From assembly GCF_002284535.1 (NCBI RefSeq), contig NZ_NPKH01000021.1:1-33469 (forward strand): a stretch of DNA of 33,469 bases, read 5' to 3'. Shown piece by piece: positions 25,201 to 32,179 of the stretch. A program made the translations under genes and the position numbers. The notes under the pieces were generated by a model that saw only the letters and a list, made by a program, of their open reading frames with translations, did not search any database and was not told where the DNA came from. How positions within the stretch are numbered: the stretch's first letter is position 1; every line of letters begins with the position of its first letter. This stretch comes from Mesorhizobium wenxiniae (GTDB lineage: Bacteria > Pseudomonadota > Alphaproteobacteria > Rhizobiales > Rhizobiaceae).

Positions 25201-26459
25201 CTCGGGTGCTGCGCGTGGCCGGCGTGTTCAACTATATGCGCTCGCTGGGCGGGGTACTCGCCTCGTCGCTCGCCGATGCTGCCCGGCCGCCGATGGTTCA
25301 TGGCCTGCGCCGCTACATGGGCGAGGGCATTGCGCCGCTGGTAACCAACCTGAAGGCGATCAAGTTGGCCGTCGAGGATGCCAAGCTGCTGGGCGCCGTG
25401 ACGGAACGGTCGTTGCAGGGGCGCCTTGCAACGATGGCCGAACTGGCGGACCCGTATGCCAGCAACTCGCCCTTCGAACGCTTCATGGATAACGCTGCGA
25501 ACGTCTTTTCCAAGATGACGCTGCTGCCGTTTTGGAACGATATGCACAAGTCCATTGCCTCGGTTCTGGTCCAAAACCGGCTGCTGAAAAATGCCGCGGT
25601 GGATTATGAAAAGCTCGGTAAGGCCGAACTGAAATATATGGGCTTCCTCGGCATTGATGCTCATATGGCCGAACGGATTTCAAAGCAGTTTGCCGAGTTC
25701 GGCGATGTCGACGGCAACGTCCACATTCCGGGAATTGCGAACTGGAGCGACGAGGGCGCACGGCGCGCGTTCGCTGCCGCGGTCAACAAAGACGTGGACA
25801 GCACCGTCGTCACGAAGGGTGTGGGCGATGTCCCGTTGTTCGCTCATACCCCAACCGGGCGGGCTCTGCTCCAGTTCAAAACGTTCGGTCTTGCGTCCAA
25901 CCAAAGGGTGCTGATGCGCGGCCTTCAGGAAGGGCCTGGCTCGTTCATCTCCGGCACTCTGGGCATGACCACCTTGGGGATGGTCGCTGCCTACGCGAAG
26001 ATGAGCGAATCGAACCGTGACTGGAACGACAATCCTGGCTACTGGATTGCTGAAGGGCTGGATAAGTCCGGCATCTTCTCGCTTGCGTTCGAGGTGAGCA
26101 ACACCTGGGAAAAGCTGGGCGGCTCGGGGATCTACGTTGGCGCCGCTAAGGCCTTTCCCGACAGGATGCAGCGGGCGCCAGCGTCACGATATGCGAACCG
26201 CGATGCTTTCGGCGCCTTGCTTGGCCCGTCATTCCAGCTCGGGACCGATGCGGCGCAATTGCTCGGTATCGGCGTGCGGGCAACTCACGGCGACATCGAT
26301 CTGAACGAAGCTGATATCAATCGCGCTTCGAAGATGATCCCGTTTTCGACGCTGCCCTATTGGCGGTGGATTATCGAAGGCGGCGGCATCGCAGGGACCG
26401 ATATAAAACTCGGCGATTCCGGCCTAAAGCCGCAGCTCAAGCAAGCGGTTTCCGATTAG
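22236..26459 (+). CDS. Giant internal virion (ejection) protein, T7 gp16-like position
   Basis: Protein of 1407 residues, of similar length and place to T7 gp16 but without a transglycosylase. The N-terminus is MPILQYPEDRPALGTFGAVD. Residues about 140-215 are glycine/alanine-rich and hydrophobic (AIGAGTILGGLLGAGAGALF), a membrane-active candidate. Several coiled-coil stretches follow, for example QVSERLENIESRLAGRQGIR and LERLRANIDGLKAKADKLEP. The C-terminal third has LLPFWNDMHKSIASVLVQNR and FAHTPTGRALLQFKTFGLAS-like segments seen in large virion proteins. It likely forms the periplasmic and inner-membrane tube for DNA entry. Its start overlaps the previous TGA. Its 3' end overlaps a minus-strand gene by 23 bases. 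Confidence 0.8.
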   Translation: MPILQYPEDRPALGTFGAVDYKPAAEEAEVAPDVATLLAASFRQDNTIGSMASNKLAGVDLSTREDGFSGDVMWDQIKGTPYETHWDRFASVFNRPGFEAMKAQIDMETEDRRTVDAGGWWGTGASMLASVVDVPSLIPGGQLVTSVRLGQAALRTGARTAVAGALGAGASEIALQATQQTRPLAESAVAIGAGTILGGLLGAGAGALFSHAERKAAFASVERALQDHVPTPEQVAAHAEGIGAAAVDRPVLGDYGIASGAKTVGALQSGFNPTLRGSHSPSAPSREIMANMAETGYYIEKNVRGEGNLAVESAVKYWDRGALTKALEDMRGTYAKARQTPGFEMSPEEFRTAVSKAMRRGDVGENDAVSAAAQAWRKTLFDPLKDEAIAAGLLPADVNVKTATSYLTRLWNAPRLNAGEARFKQIVKPWIDDQLAQLEFKADEIHVGNRIVDAEKRREAFGQVSERLENIESRLAGRQGIRQRKQAELGQLQQTRQDVLKERAPADLVKMLRGTDENAVMVDTVKQARAAARSAGKKQSFAERSPVLALIKNKGGVRVGSKLDRELRALDVTPKSHPGLFIKKGGIGDVDNFVQSEDEIFANLPADGSGYVDPVAVMESIRSELGGNPLRTAEEEATAAALDNLDQVASEWLDRVGLAPNASVKDVRDFIARVTGAEKNTAGIDTRISRFEQEIEDFDRTTDAIVNESKITAAEAKTVGEELEKLEAELDAVQDLANSSPRVALVVDYGMTRRDLFKSKLKERSLSKRVDGLKRLDAEGGANDEILAELNAKSIDLERLRANIDGLKAKADKLEPMMPKVKQEIPDFVSPEDRADYVKGIVDDIFSQLTGRANQGMPSYDMTMSARGPLKERTFNIPDHLVEDFLEHDIELIGRRYARVMAADVELTNLDKRLGGAGKPTLQSQLDRVRADYLTLREAVNAGDFEPKAREKALLELARSEKSDIEDIGSVRDLLRGQYKVDTQHTNYARVLRVAGVFNYMRSLGGVLASSLADAARPPMVHGLRRYMGEGIAPLVTNLKAIKLAVEDAKLLGAVTERSLQGRLATMAELADPYASNSPFERFMDNAANVFSKMTLLPFWNDMHKSIASVLVQNRLLKNAAVDYEKLGKAELKYMGFLGIDAHMAERISKQFAEFGDVDGNVHIPGIANWSDEGARRAFAAAVNKDVDSTVVTKGVGDVPLFAHTPTGRALLQFKTFGLASNQRVLMRGLQEGPGSFISGTLGMTTLGMVAAYAKMSESNRDWNDNPGYWIAEGLDKSGIFSLAFEVSNTWEKLGGSGIYVGAAKAFPDRMQRAPASRYANRDAFGALLGPSFQLGTDAAQLLGIGVRATHGDIDLNEADINRASKMIPFSTLPYWRWIIEGGGIAGTDIKLGDSGLKPQLKQAVSD

Positions 26460-26778
26460 CATCGGCGCGGCTGACGATTTCGCGCTTCAGGCTCTCCACT
26501 TTGCCAGACATTGCCCGCTTCGCTCGCACACTTTTTGCGGCAGAGTTGAGAACCATTTCTCGTAGGAAACGCAGGAACCATCGACCAAAAAAGATCACCA
26601 CAAGCAGCGCGGCGCCAGCGATGATGAGCACCAACTTGTCATCGAAAGCTCGCTGCGCAGCGAACTGCTGCTGGCTGGCAATGTACTCAGTGGTCTTAGT
26701 GTAGTCGATGCCGCCATACGTGTTGAGCGCAGGCTTGGCAAACGGATTCTGGTCTTCCTGATAGTGAACTATAGGCAT
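26437..26778 (-). CDS. Small membrane protein that copies the ejection-protein N-terminus
   Basis: Protein of 113 residues on the opposite strand from the whole late region. Residues 1-26 (MPIVHYQEDQ, then PALNTYGGIDY) closely resemble the first 21 residues of the 1407-residue ejection protein (MPILQYPEDR, ALGTFGAVDY); with one five-residue gap 12 positions are identical or nearly so. Residues 30-47 are polar helix, residues 49-64 a transmembrane segment (LVLIIAGAALLVVIFF), and the C-terminus is basic. GGGGGAGAGG lies just upstream of the ATG as ribosome site. It is convergent with the ejection gene and divergent from the tailspike gene. The shared N-terminus shows the frame is real. An immunity role against related phages or a minor virion role are inference. 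Confidence 0.75.
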   Translation of the reverse strand: MPIVHYQEDQNPFAKPALNTYGGIDYTKTTEYIASQQQFAAQRAFDDKLVLIIAGAALLVVIFFGRWFLRFLREMVLNSAAKSVRAKRAMSGKVESLKREIVSRADANRKPLA

Positions 26779-26837
26779 CTCGCCTCTCCCCCTTGCCTCG
26801 CCTCAAGCGAGATATTTCCCCATGGAGTAAACTAAAA

Positions 26838-29270
26838 ATGGCGACCACTTCTGTTGATCAGGTCACTGGCTATGGCGAAACCTTAGCACTGAAAGCGCCA
26901 TGTCGACTAGCGACCACGGCAAACATCGCCCTGAGTGGTTTACAGACGATCGACGGCGTGGCAACGGCCGCCAATGACCGGGTGCTGGTCCGCATTCAGA
27001 ACACGCCCTCGCAAAACGGCATTTACATCGCGGCTAGCGGCACCTGGCAACGTGCCCGCGACATGGACAGCAACCGCGATTTGACGAGGGGGACGCGGGT
27101 CTATGTCACGGAAGGTGATTCTGGGCCGGCCGAGTTCGAGGTCACCACAGAAAGCCCGATCACCGTAGGCAGCTCATCCATTGCGTTCGATCTGTCGGCA
27201 GGCTCCGTCAACGCTGCCGCGCTTTCTGCGGCGGCGGCAGCTGCAGAAGCATCTGCTGATATTGCTGCTGGCTTGGCTTCTGCCTTCATCCTTTCTGAGA
27301 ACACGTTCGACACCAAGACAACGGCTGCGGCCTGGTCCCCGATCGCCGCGCCCAACTATATCAGGACTGCCGGTGCGCTTGCTGCTGATGATGGCAGCGG
27401 CGCTGTCTTCGCTAAGGGAACTGGTTCGGGCGGGTTTACAGTCACACTGTCGGGAGGGGGAACGCAGGACTATAAGCCGTCGCTCGCGCGCGGGTTCGAT
27501 ATTCGCTTGTTCGGTGCTGGTCCCGCGAGGACCGCCGCGCAGAACTCGGCGGCGCTCACTCTGGCAATGAGCTATGTGACAGAGCTATGGGTGCCGCCGC
27601 TAGCAACTGGCGAATACATCGACGTGAACAATGAAGTCACTGTTCCGGCGCACGTCAAAATCCGTGGTGCCGGCTGGCACTCTCGCATCCGGCAAACCGT
27701 CCGCGAAAAGAACATCTTCATCGCCGGGGATCACTGCTCCTTTGAAGGGCTGCACCTGATCGGCGATAATCTGCTGACCGGGGCGGATTTCACCAAGAAC
27801 AACGGCATCTACGCATCTGGTAAAAAAGGCGTTCTGGTCCAAAACTGCTTCGGCGAGAAGTTCGAAAGTTGCGGTGTTCAACTTCGCGGGTGTCTTGATT
27901 ACAAAATTCTTAACAACGTCTTCTTCGCCAACCCATGGGGCGCAATCGCCAGCTCCGGCGACATCGTTGTCTACTCGCCCGTAGCAGCAGGCCGAGGGTT
28001 AATCTCCGGGAACAGTTGTTTCTCAAATAACTCTCAGGGTATGTTCCTCGATGCACTAGGTTATGAAGCCCACTTGATTGTCACAAACAATCATTGTGTG
28101 ACGCTCGATCCTGCGACATGTATCGAGGGTGGCACATGGGCTGAAGCGACCGTCGATTATACTGGAGTGACAAGCACGGTCCGTCGTAGGCACGGCATCG
28201 TCATAGGGTATAACAGCAGTTCTGTCGGGGGTCCCCACTCGATCATTTCTAACAATATCTGCAAGAACACTCGTTGGACTGGTATCTACAAGCAGGGTGT
28301 CAGCGAAGGTGGGGTTCTGATAAGCGGGAACCATTGCAGTAATAACGGCCTTGATAACTCGAATTCGATCTCTGGTGGTATTTTTGTCAACGGCAGCGGT
28401 AAAGACCTCGTCACCGGAAATATCATTGAAGATTTCCAGAACACGACCTCCGCGACTGGCGCTATTACAATCAATACCGCTTCGCCGCTTGGCGTATGGA
28501 CTAAGGTCCACGGCAATCTCATCACGAACTCTCTCGGCCATGGCATCGCGTTGACTGCGCAGACTGCACTTGTGGATGTGGCGGGCAACCAGATCATCGG
28601 CTCGGTATCAACTGACATCGAGGCTATCTCCAGCGGTGCGGCTGGGACGGGTGGTCACCACATCCACGACAACAAGATCAAGCGGACCAGCGGCAATGAC
28701 GTGCGCGGCATCCGGATACAAACGGGCGGCACGACCCTAGTCACGACTGTGGAGCGCAACTCTATCGAGGGCTTCGACAACACCAACGCCGTCAACACTA
28801 ACGCCGGCATCTGGACCAACAGCCCGTTGGTCGTTCGGATCAGGGATAACCACGTAAAGAATTTCCATGTCGCCATATCTTCCGGGGCGTTCTTCACGGT
28901 GTCCACTCGGTTCTTTGACCTGGTGTATGAAAACAACATCATTGAAGACTGCACCGGGGGCTTCGGCTTGGCCGCAACGAACAACACTGTTGTTGTTCCT
29001 CTCGTGGGCAATCGCTTCATCAACGTGACGAACAAAATTGCAAACGGTTCATCCTCGTCGGCTGGTGGCACCAAGTGCGGCTACATCTGCCGCAAGGATG
29101 ACGACAGGCTTGTCGTGCTTGAGTTGGCAGCGGCTCCTACGGTTGGAACGTGGGCGGCTGGCGACAGGGCGGCATTCCCGGCGCCAGCTGCGGCGGCGGC
29201 TCCCGGCGCGATCTGCACGACGGCCGGGAATCCTGGAACGTGGAAGGCCGAAGCGGCCATTGCGGCATAG
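26838..29270 (+). CDS. Tailspike with beta-helix domain, candidate depolymerase
   Basis: Protein of 810 residues. Residues 1-120 are a virion-binding head (TSVDQVTGYGETLALKAPCR, NTPSQNGIYIAASGTWQRAR). An alanine-rich helix (about 125-155) leads to FDIRLFGAGPARTAAQNSAA, the usual entry of a right-handed beta-helix. Residues about 240-720 are the helix, with repeated asparagine-rich turns: ISGNSCFSNNSQGMFLDALG, ISNNICKNTRWTGIYKQG, LISGNHCSNNG, VTGNIIEDFQN, VAGNQIIGS, VENNIIEDC-like. The end is a short beta domain. Such spikes cut or bind host surface polysaccharide. I prefer ATG at 26838 with GGAG at 26824-26827 over an in-frame ATG at 26793. The middle has lower GC than its neighbours. Confidence 0.85.
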   Translation: MATTSVDQVTGYGETLALKAPCRLATTANIALSGLQTIDGVATAANDRVLVRIQNTPSQNGIYIAASGTWQRARDMDSNRDLTRGTRVYVTEGDSGPAEFEVTTESPITVGSSSIAFDLSAGSVNAAALSAAAAAAEASADIAAGLASAFILSENTFDTKTTAAAWSPIAAPNYIRTAGALAADDGSGAVFAKGTGSGGFTVTLSGGGTQDYKPSLARGFDIRLFGAGPARTAAQNSAALTLAMSYVTELWVPPLATGEYIDVNNEVTVPAHVKIRGAGWHSRIRQTVREKNIFIAGDHCSFEGLHLIGDNLLTGADFTKNNGIYASGKKGVLVQNCFGEKFESCGVQLRGCLDYKILNNVFFANPWGAIASSGDIVVYSPVAAGRGLISGNSCFSNNSQGMFLDALGYEAHLIVTNNHCVTLDPATCIEGGTWAEATVDYTGVTSTVRRRHGIVIGYNSSSVGGPHSIISNNICKNTRWTGIYKQGVSEGGVLISGNHCSNNGLDNSNSISGGIFVNGSGKDLVTGNIIEDFQNTTSATGAITINTASPLGVWTKVHGNLITNSLGHGIALTAQTALVDVAGNQIIGSVSTDIEAISSGAAGTGGHHIHDNKIKRTSGNDVRGIRIQTGGTTLVTTVERNSIEGFDNTNAVNTNAGIWTNSPLVVRIRDNHVKNFHVAISSGAFFTVSTRFFDLVYENNIIEDCTGGFGLAATNNTVVVPLVGNRFINVTNKIANGSSSSAGGTKCGYICRKDDDRLVVLELAAAPTVGTWAAGDRAAFPAPAAAAAPGAICTTAGNPGTWKAEAAIAA

Positions 29271-29306
29271 CCCGCTACTGAGCTCCAACACCTCAAGGAA
29301 TGCACC

Positions 29307-30065
29307 ATGGACCTTTCTTTCAAGGGCGCCGCTCGGCGCCTTGATGACATCGACTTGCCCAAGCTTGGCGCCCTGATCGGCGTCGGTGAGGACGAGTTGC
29401 ACGCCTTTATCGACGTTGAGACGCGCGGATCGGGCTTCGACCCGCAGGGGCGGCCGATCATCCTGTTCGAACGGCACAAGTTCTACAAATACGTGCCGGC
29501 GTCGAAGCGCACTCAGGCTGTCAACGCCGGGCTCGCCAACAAGACACCGGGCGGCTACGGCAAGGAGAGCGAGCAATATGGCAAGCTTCTGAAGGCCATC
29601 GCCATCGATCGCCAGGCCGCGCTCTATTCCTGTTCGTGGGGCCTCGCTCAAGTCATGGGCTTCAACCATAAGCTCGCCGGCTTCGATACAGTCGAGGCCA
29701 TGGTTGCCGCCTTCATGGAAGACGAAGAGGCGCACCTTCAGGCGGCGGTCACCTTCACCAAGAACACCGGCCTTGACGATGAATTGCGCGCCCACAATTG
29801 GGCCGCCTTCGCGAAGGGCTACAACGGCGCGAACTACCGGATCAATGCCTACGATTCCAAACTTGCCGAAGCATACCGCAAGTGGAGCCGCATCAAAGAT
29901 ACGCCGCAGGCAGCCCCGCCAGCGCCAGCGAAGCCAACCCCGGCTCCAAAGCCAGCCACGCCTCCCGACGCTTCCCAGCGCCTGCCTACGCCAGCCGCAA
30001 AGCAAGGCTTCTGGGCCGCGCTGATCGCCTTCATCCTCAAACTGCTTGGCCGAAAGGGCAAATGA
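29307..30065 (+). CDS. Endolysin, N-acetylmuramidase family (DUF3380-type)
   Basis: Protein of 252 residues that would cut peptidoglycan at lysis. Residues 1-195 are an N-acetylmuramidase (DUF3380-type) domain: catalytic Glu38 in FIDVETRGSGF, then GRPIILFERHKFYKYV, SCSWGLAQVMGFN and WAAFAKGYNGANYRINAYDS. A proline/alanine linker (about 203-228, APPAPAKPTPAPKPATPP) leads to a hydrophobic, basic C-terminus, GFWAALIAFILKLLGRKGK (residues 234-252). No N-terminal signal is visible, so export depends on a holin. The C-terminal amphipathic helix is unusual and could attach to or disturb membranes. AAGGA at 29294-29298 precedes the ATG. The holin candidate follows immediately. Confidence 0.88.
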   Translation: MDLSFKGAARRLDDIDLPKLGALIGVGEDELHAFIDVETRGSGFDPQGRPIILFERHKFYKYVPASKRTQAVNAGLANKTPGGYGKESEQYGKLLKAIAIDRQAALYSCSWGLAQVMGFNHKLAGFDTVEAMVAAFMEDEEAHLQAAVTFTKNTGLDDELRAHNWAAFAKGYNGANYRINAYDSKLAEAYRKWSRIKDTPQAAPPAPAKPTPAPKPATPPDASQRLPTPAAKQGFWAALIAFILKLLGRKGK

Positions 30066-30066
30066 C

Positions 30067-30279
30067 ATGTGGACCCGCATCAAGAAGTTTTTCAGTTCAA
30101 GCGAGACCATTTTCTGGGCACGGCTACAGGCGGCCATCGGTGTCGTTGCGACTGTCGTCACCTACGTCGACCCGCAAGTCCTTTCGCCGATTATTCCGGG
30201 CGAGTGGTTCCCCTGGTTTCTCGTCATCAACGGCGTGCTGACTGAATTCCTTCGCCGCCGCCGCGCTGAGGATCTGTGA
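30067..30279 (+). CDS. Holin candidate
   Basis: Protein of 70 residues with two likely membrane segments (about 17-35, WARLQAAIGVVATVVTYV, and 47-62, WFPWFLVINGVLTEFL), a basic N-terminus (MWTRIKKFF) and a strongly basic end (RRRRAEDL). Two segments with both ends basic fit a class II holin. It lies one base after the endolysin and before the spanin pair, the usual lysis order. It is the best holin candidate in the window, though the 141-residue membrane protein at 30773 is an alternative. Confidence 0.65.
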   Translation: MWTRIKKFFSSSETIFWARLQAAIGVVATVVTYVDPQVLSPIIPGEWFPWFLVINGVLTEFLRRRRAEDL

Positions 30280-30542
30280 TGGGCAGCGCCATTCTTGCCG
30301 CCATCATCGGCAACAAGACCATCATGGCCCTTTTCGCCGCGGTCGTTGGCGGGCTCGGGCTCTACGTCGCTGGCGGCATCAACCGGGCCAAGAAGGAAGC
30401 GGCAAAGCAGGCGGCCGGCAAACTGGCTGCCGCTGAAGACCGCCTCGAAATGGACCGGGAGGCTACAGCGGCCGAGCGCCAAGCCGCCGGCATGACCGAC
30501 GCCGAAGCAAGGGAGGTCGCGGCCAAATGGGCAAAGCGCTAA
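30279..30542 (+). CDS. i-spanin (Rz-like) candidate
   Basis: Protein of 87 residues with an N-terminal membrane segment (about 14-32, TIMALFAAVVGGLGLYVAGG) and a charged coiled-coil periplasmic part (NRAKKEAAKQAAGKLAAAED, EMDREATAAERQAAGMTDAE). This is the layout of an inner-membrane spanin. The next gene, a lipoprotein, begins inside its 3' end in another frame, as in Rz/Rz1. I chose ATG 30279 overlapping the previous TGA; GTG at 30276 adds one residue. Confidence 0.7.
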   Translation: MGSAILAAIIGNKTIMALFAAVVGGLGLYVAGGINRAKKEAAKQAAGKLAAAEDRLEMDREATAAERQAAGMTDAEAREVAAKWAKR

Positions 30543-30730
30543 TCCTGTGCCTGGCGCTTGCCGGCTGCTCGGCAACGGCGCCGATCGGCAACCCGCGCGA
30601 AGTGTGGTGCGACCATAATCAGCCGCGCCGGCCGTCCCTCGTTGTGGTCGCTGCGATGACCAGGCCCGAGCTGGACGAAATGAATACCCACAACGCTCAG
30701 GGCACCCAGTGGTGCGGGTGGCGGCCGTGA
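30527..30730 (+). CDS. o-spanin (Rz1-like) lipoprotein
   Basis: Lipoprotein of 67 residues. The signal peptide MGKALILCLALAGC ends in a lipobox LAGC with Cys14 as the lipid-anchored residue; the mature part is 54 residues, short and with scattered prolines (SATAPIGNPREVW). It overlaps the i-spanin gene by 16 bases in another frame. Together they would join inner and outer membranes and fuse them at lysis. Size and overlap are typical of Rz1. Confidence 0.75.
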   Translation: MGKALILCLALAGCSATAPIGNPREVWCDHNQPRRPSLVVVAAMTRPELDEMNTHNAQGTQWCGWRP

Positions 30731-30772
30731 ATAGCAGTGCATGGAAGGGCAGGGATTGTGGAAGGTGATGAC

Positions 30773-31198
30773 ATGAACACGACAACGAATATCGCCGAAA
30801 ACGTTCTTCTCCTCGCCGTAGCGCGGGTGTCGATGGCGCTGGCGCTGCCGACCATCGGCCTCATCGCCTTTTTCGGGTCGCAATGGCTGGATGGCCGGTT
30901 CGACGCACAGGCCAATCATGTCAGCCAGCGCATTGACACCGTTACGGTGACAGCAGCACGCGCGAATGATTCCGCTGTTCGGGCGAATGAGGTAGCCGGC
31001 AAAGTCAATGACCGGCTGATCGCGGTTGAGACAAAACAGGTGCAGGACATGGCCGCGAATGAGCGGTTCCAGAACGGCACGCTGAACAGGCTCGACAGGG
31101 TGCAAGATTCGATCGTGGGGCTTTCAAATGCCGTCGCTGCGTTGACTGCCACTCTTCAGGCGATAGCCGAAGATCGAAACCGGCCGCCGGCTCCCTGA
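30773..31198 (+). CDS. Membrane-anchored coiled-coil protein at the end of the lysis cassette
   Basis: Protein of 141 residues. A long hydrophobic segment (about 9-38, LLLAVARVSMALALPTIGLI, then AFFGSQWL) is followed by a coiled coil (about 45-135) rich in Ala, Val, Asp and Asn, for example RANEVAGKVNDRLIAVETKQ and RLDRVQDSIVGLSNAVAALT. I chose ATG at 30773 with GGAAGGTG upstream; the first in-frame ATG at 30737 is not preceded by a ribosome site. It could be a second holin or antiholin, or a lysis regulator. The end is convergent with the minus-strand HNH gene, 31 bases apart; I see no terminator between them. Confidence 0.6.
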   Translation: MNTTTNIAENVLLLAVARVSMALALPTIGLIAFFGSQWLDGRFDAQANHVSQRIDTVTVTAARANDSAVRANEVAGKVNDRLIAVETKQVQDMAANERFQNGTLNRLDRVQDSIVGLSNAVAALTATLQAIAEDRNRPPAP

Positions 31199-31229
31199 CC
31201 GCGGGCTTTCGCCTATACCCGGCGTGTCG

Positions 31230-31616
31230 TCAAGGCTGACTGGCGGTAGGCCGCAGCACATAGCGCCGCAGCTTCCAATCGAAAACCACGCCGGCCGGTG
31301 CTTCAAACCCTCGCGTCGGCTTTTTTGTACCTTCGTGCCGGGCCTGCTGGCGCTTCGCCTTCCTGATCCTCGGCAAGTCCTGGGTGTGGGTCTTGACCTC
31401 GCCGCACTTGAAGTGGGCCGGCGCGCAATTGGTGTTCAGATCCGGGCCAAGCAAGGCGAGGGCGCGTCTGTGTTCGATAATCCAGCGGTCTTCGTGACGC
31501 TGGATAGGCTCTCCGCAAAGGCAGCACGGCGCGATGTTGTGGCCGGTGCAATGCTCGGTGAAGATGGCTTGCCGACGCTTGGCCGACATGCGGGCTCGGG
31601 GAGTGTTTGTTGTCAA
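31230..31616 (-). CDS. HNH endonuclease
   Basis: Protein of about 128 residues. Zinc-finger-like cysteines in CCLCGEPI (with a later Cys in HFKCGEV) frame the HNH core: His in WIIEHRRALALLG, Asn in PDLNTNCAP, His in AHFKCGEVKTHTQD. The C-terminus is basic (RKAKRQQARHEGTKKPTRGF). HNH enzymes nick or cut DNA; in phages they aid packaging or act as homing or defence nucleases. I chose TTG at 31616, which overlaps the upstream stop (TTGA) behind GTGGGAA, as the same junction is seen at 2282; ATG at 31589 is the alternative and loses nine residues without motif. It is the last gene of the repressor operon and far from the terminase in this linear map. Confidence 0.8.
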   Translation of the reverse strand: MTTNTPRARMSAKRRQAIFTEHCTGHNIAPCCLCGEPIQRHEDRWIIEHRRALALLGPDLNTNCAPAHFKCGEVKTHTQDLPRIRKAKRQQARHEGTKKPTRGFEAPAGVVFDWKLRRYVLRPTASQP

Positions 31617-31816
31617 CGCTGTGTTCCCACTGCGGCAAGCGCGGCTTCGGCTATCTCTGCACGCTTCATCCATCGATCTCTTTCGATCGTGCAGGAACGT
31701 AACGCACGTTCGGCGGCATCGGCCCGCTGCGTTTCCGCTTTGGCAAATTGCTCTGCTGTGTTGCGAGCCGCCGTCTCTCCCCGGATCTGGGCAGTCAGGT
31801 CTTTGATTGTCTTCAT
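31613..31816 (-). CDS. Small coiled-coil protein downstream of the repressor
   Basis: Not recognised. The protein is 67 residues, almost entirely helical and heptad-like: KTIKDLTAQIRGETAARNTA, EQFAKAETQRADAAERALRS, ERDRWMKRAEIAEAALAAVG. It overlaps the repressor stop by four bases (ATGA) and the HNH gene start. The operon setting suggests a partner or modulator of the repressor, but no motif supports that. Confidence 0.6.
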   Translation of the reverse strand: MKTIKDLTAQIRGETAARNTAEQFAKAETQRADAAERALRSCTIERDRWMKRAEIAEAALAAVGTQR

Positions 31817-32067
31817 GGCTTTGTCCTCAGGCGAACGCCTGGGCCTCCGTTGGCTGTATCACCATCATCAAGAAAAATCACACCCGCGCCTCTCAGGGCG
31901 TCGGTTACCGCGTCAAGCGTGCCCGTCCGGACCTTCACGCGTTCCGCGCCAAACGCCTCCATGTTTCGTATCGTGTTGGCGCTAACTCCCGCTTTGTCAG
32001 CAAGGGCTATCTGCTCCATCCCCACAAGGGATCGAGCCGCCCGTATTTGGTTCCCAGTAATCGCCAT
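31813..32067 (-). CDS. XRE-family repressor, candidate lysogeny regulator
   Basis: Small regulator of 84 residues or so, built of one helix-turn-helix domain: GNQIRAARSLVGMEQIALAD, then KAGVSANTIRNMEAFG. The XRE helix pair is QIALADKAG and SANTIRNME. No dimerisation or cleavage domain of the CI/LexA type is present, so RecA-dependent self-cleavage is not expected. I chose ATG at 32067 with GGGGAC just upstream; an upstream in-frame reading to 32193 would cover the whole control region. A good promoter on the minus strand lies at 32122-32095. Repression of the divergent gene at 32194 through the shared operators is inference. Confidence 0.8.
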   Translation of the reverse strand: MAITGNQIRAARSLVGMEQIALADKAGVSANTIRNMEAFGAERVKVRTGTLDAVTDALRGAGVIFLDDGDTANGGPGVRLRTKP

Positions 32068-32094
32068 TTTGTCCCCATATGCATCAATTTTGGT

Positions 32095-32122
32095 ATAATA
32101 CACAAATTCTTGTTGACGGCAA
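32095..32122 (-). promoter_or_regulatory. Promoter of the repressor operon
   Basis: On the minus strand, TTGCCG at 32122-32117 (four of six -35 bases) is followed after 16 bases by TATTAT at 32100-32095 (five of six -10 bases). The repressor ATG follows 28 bases later with its ribosome site. It overlaps the plus-strand -35 candidate, as in many divergent phage switches. Confidence 0.5.
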
Positions 32123-32142
32123 TCCAGCATCGGGGATATGGT
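32113..32142 (+). promoter_or_regulatory. Candidate promoter of the rightward gene
   Basis: TTGACG at 32113-32118 (five of six -35 bases) is followed after 18 bases by TATGGT at 32137-32142 (four of six -10 bases). It faces the Tat-signal gene at 32194 and shares DNA with the minus-strand promoter. Confidence 0.45.
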
Positions 32143-32160
32143 TAAAAAACCAATCAGGTT

Positions 32161-32179
32161 GGTATTGGTAACCAAAACC
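32161..32179. promoter_or_regulatory. Operator-like inverted repeat in the right control region
   Basis: GGTATTGGTAACCAAAACC is an inverted repeat with one mismatched position; its core TTGGTAACCAA at 32165-32175 is exact. The half-site TTGGTAT recurs at 32090-32096 and 32159-32165, on either side of the two promoters, and CCAA at 32150 pairs with TTGG at 32159. This spread of half-sites suits a small XRE dimer that represses both directions; binding is inference. Confidence 0.5.

Noticed and set aside
26797..26811. CTCGC/GCGAG inverted repeat upstream of the tailspike.
   Set aside because: Only five pairs with no T-tract; too weak to call a terminator or operator.
31199..31229. Terminator between the convergent lysis and HNH genes.
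   Set aside because: No hairpin with a T-tract could be found in either direction in these 31 bases.
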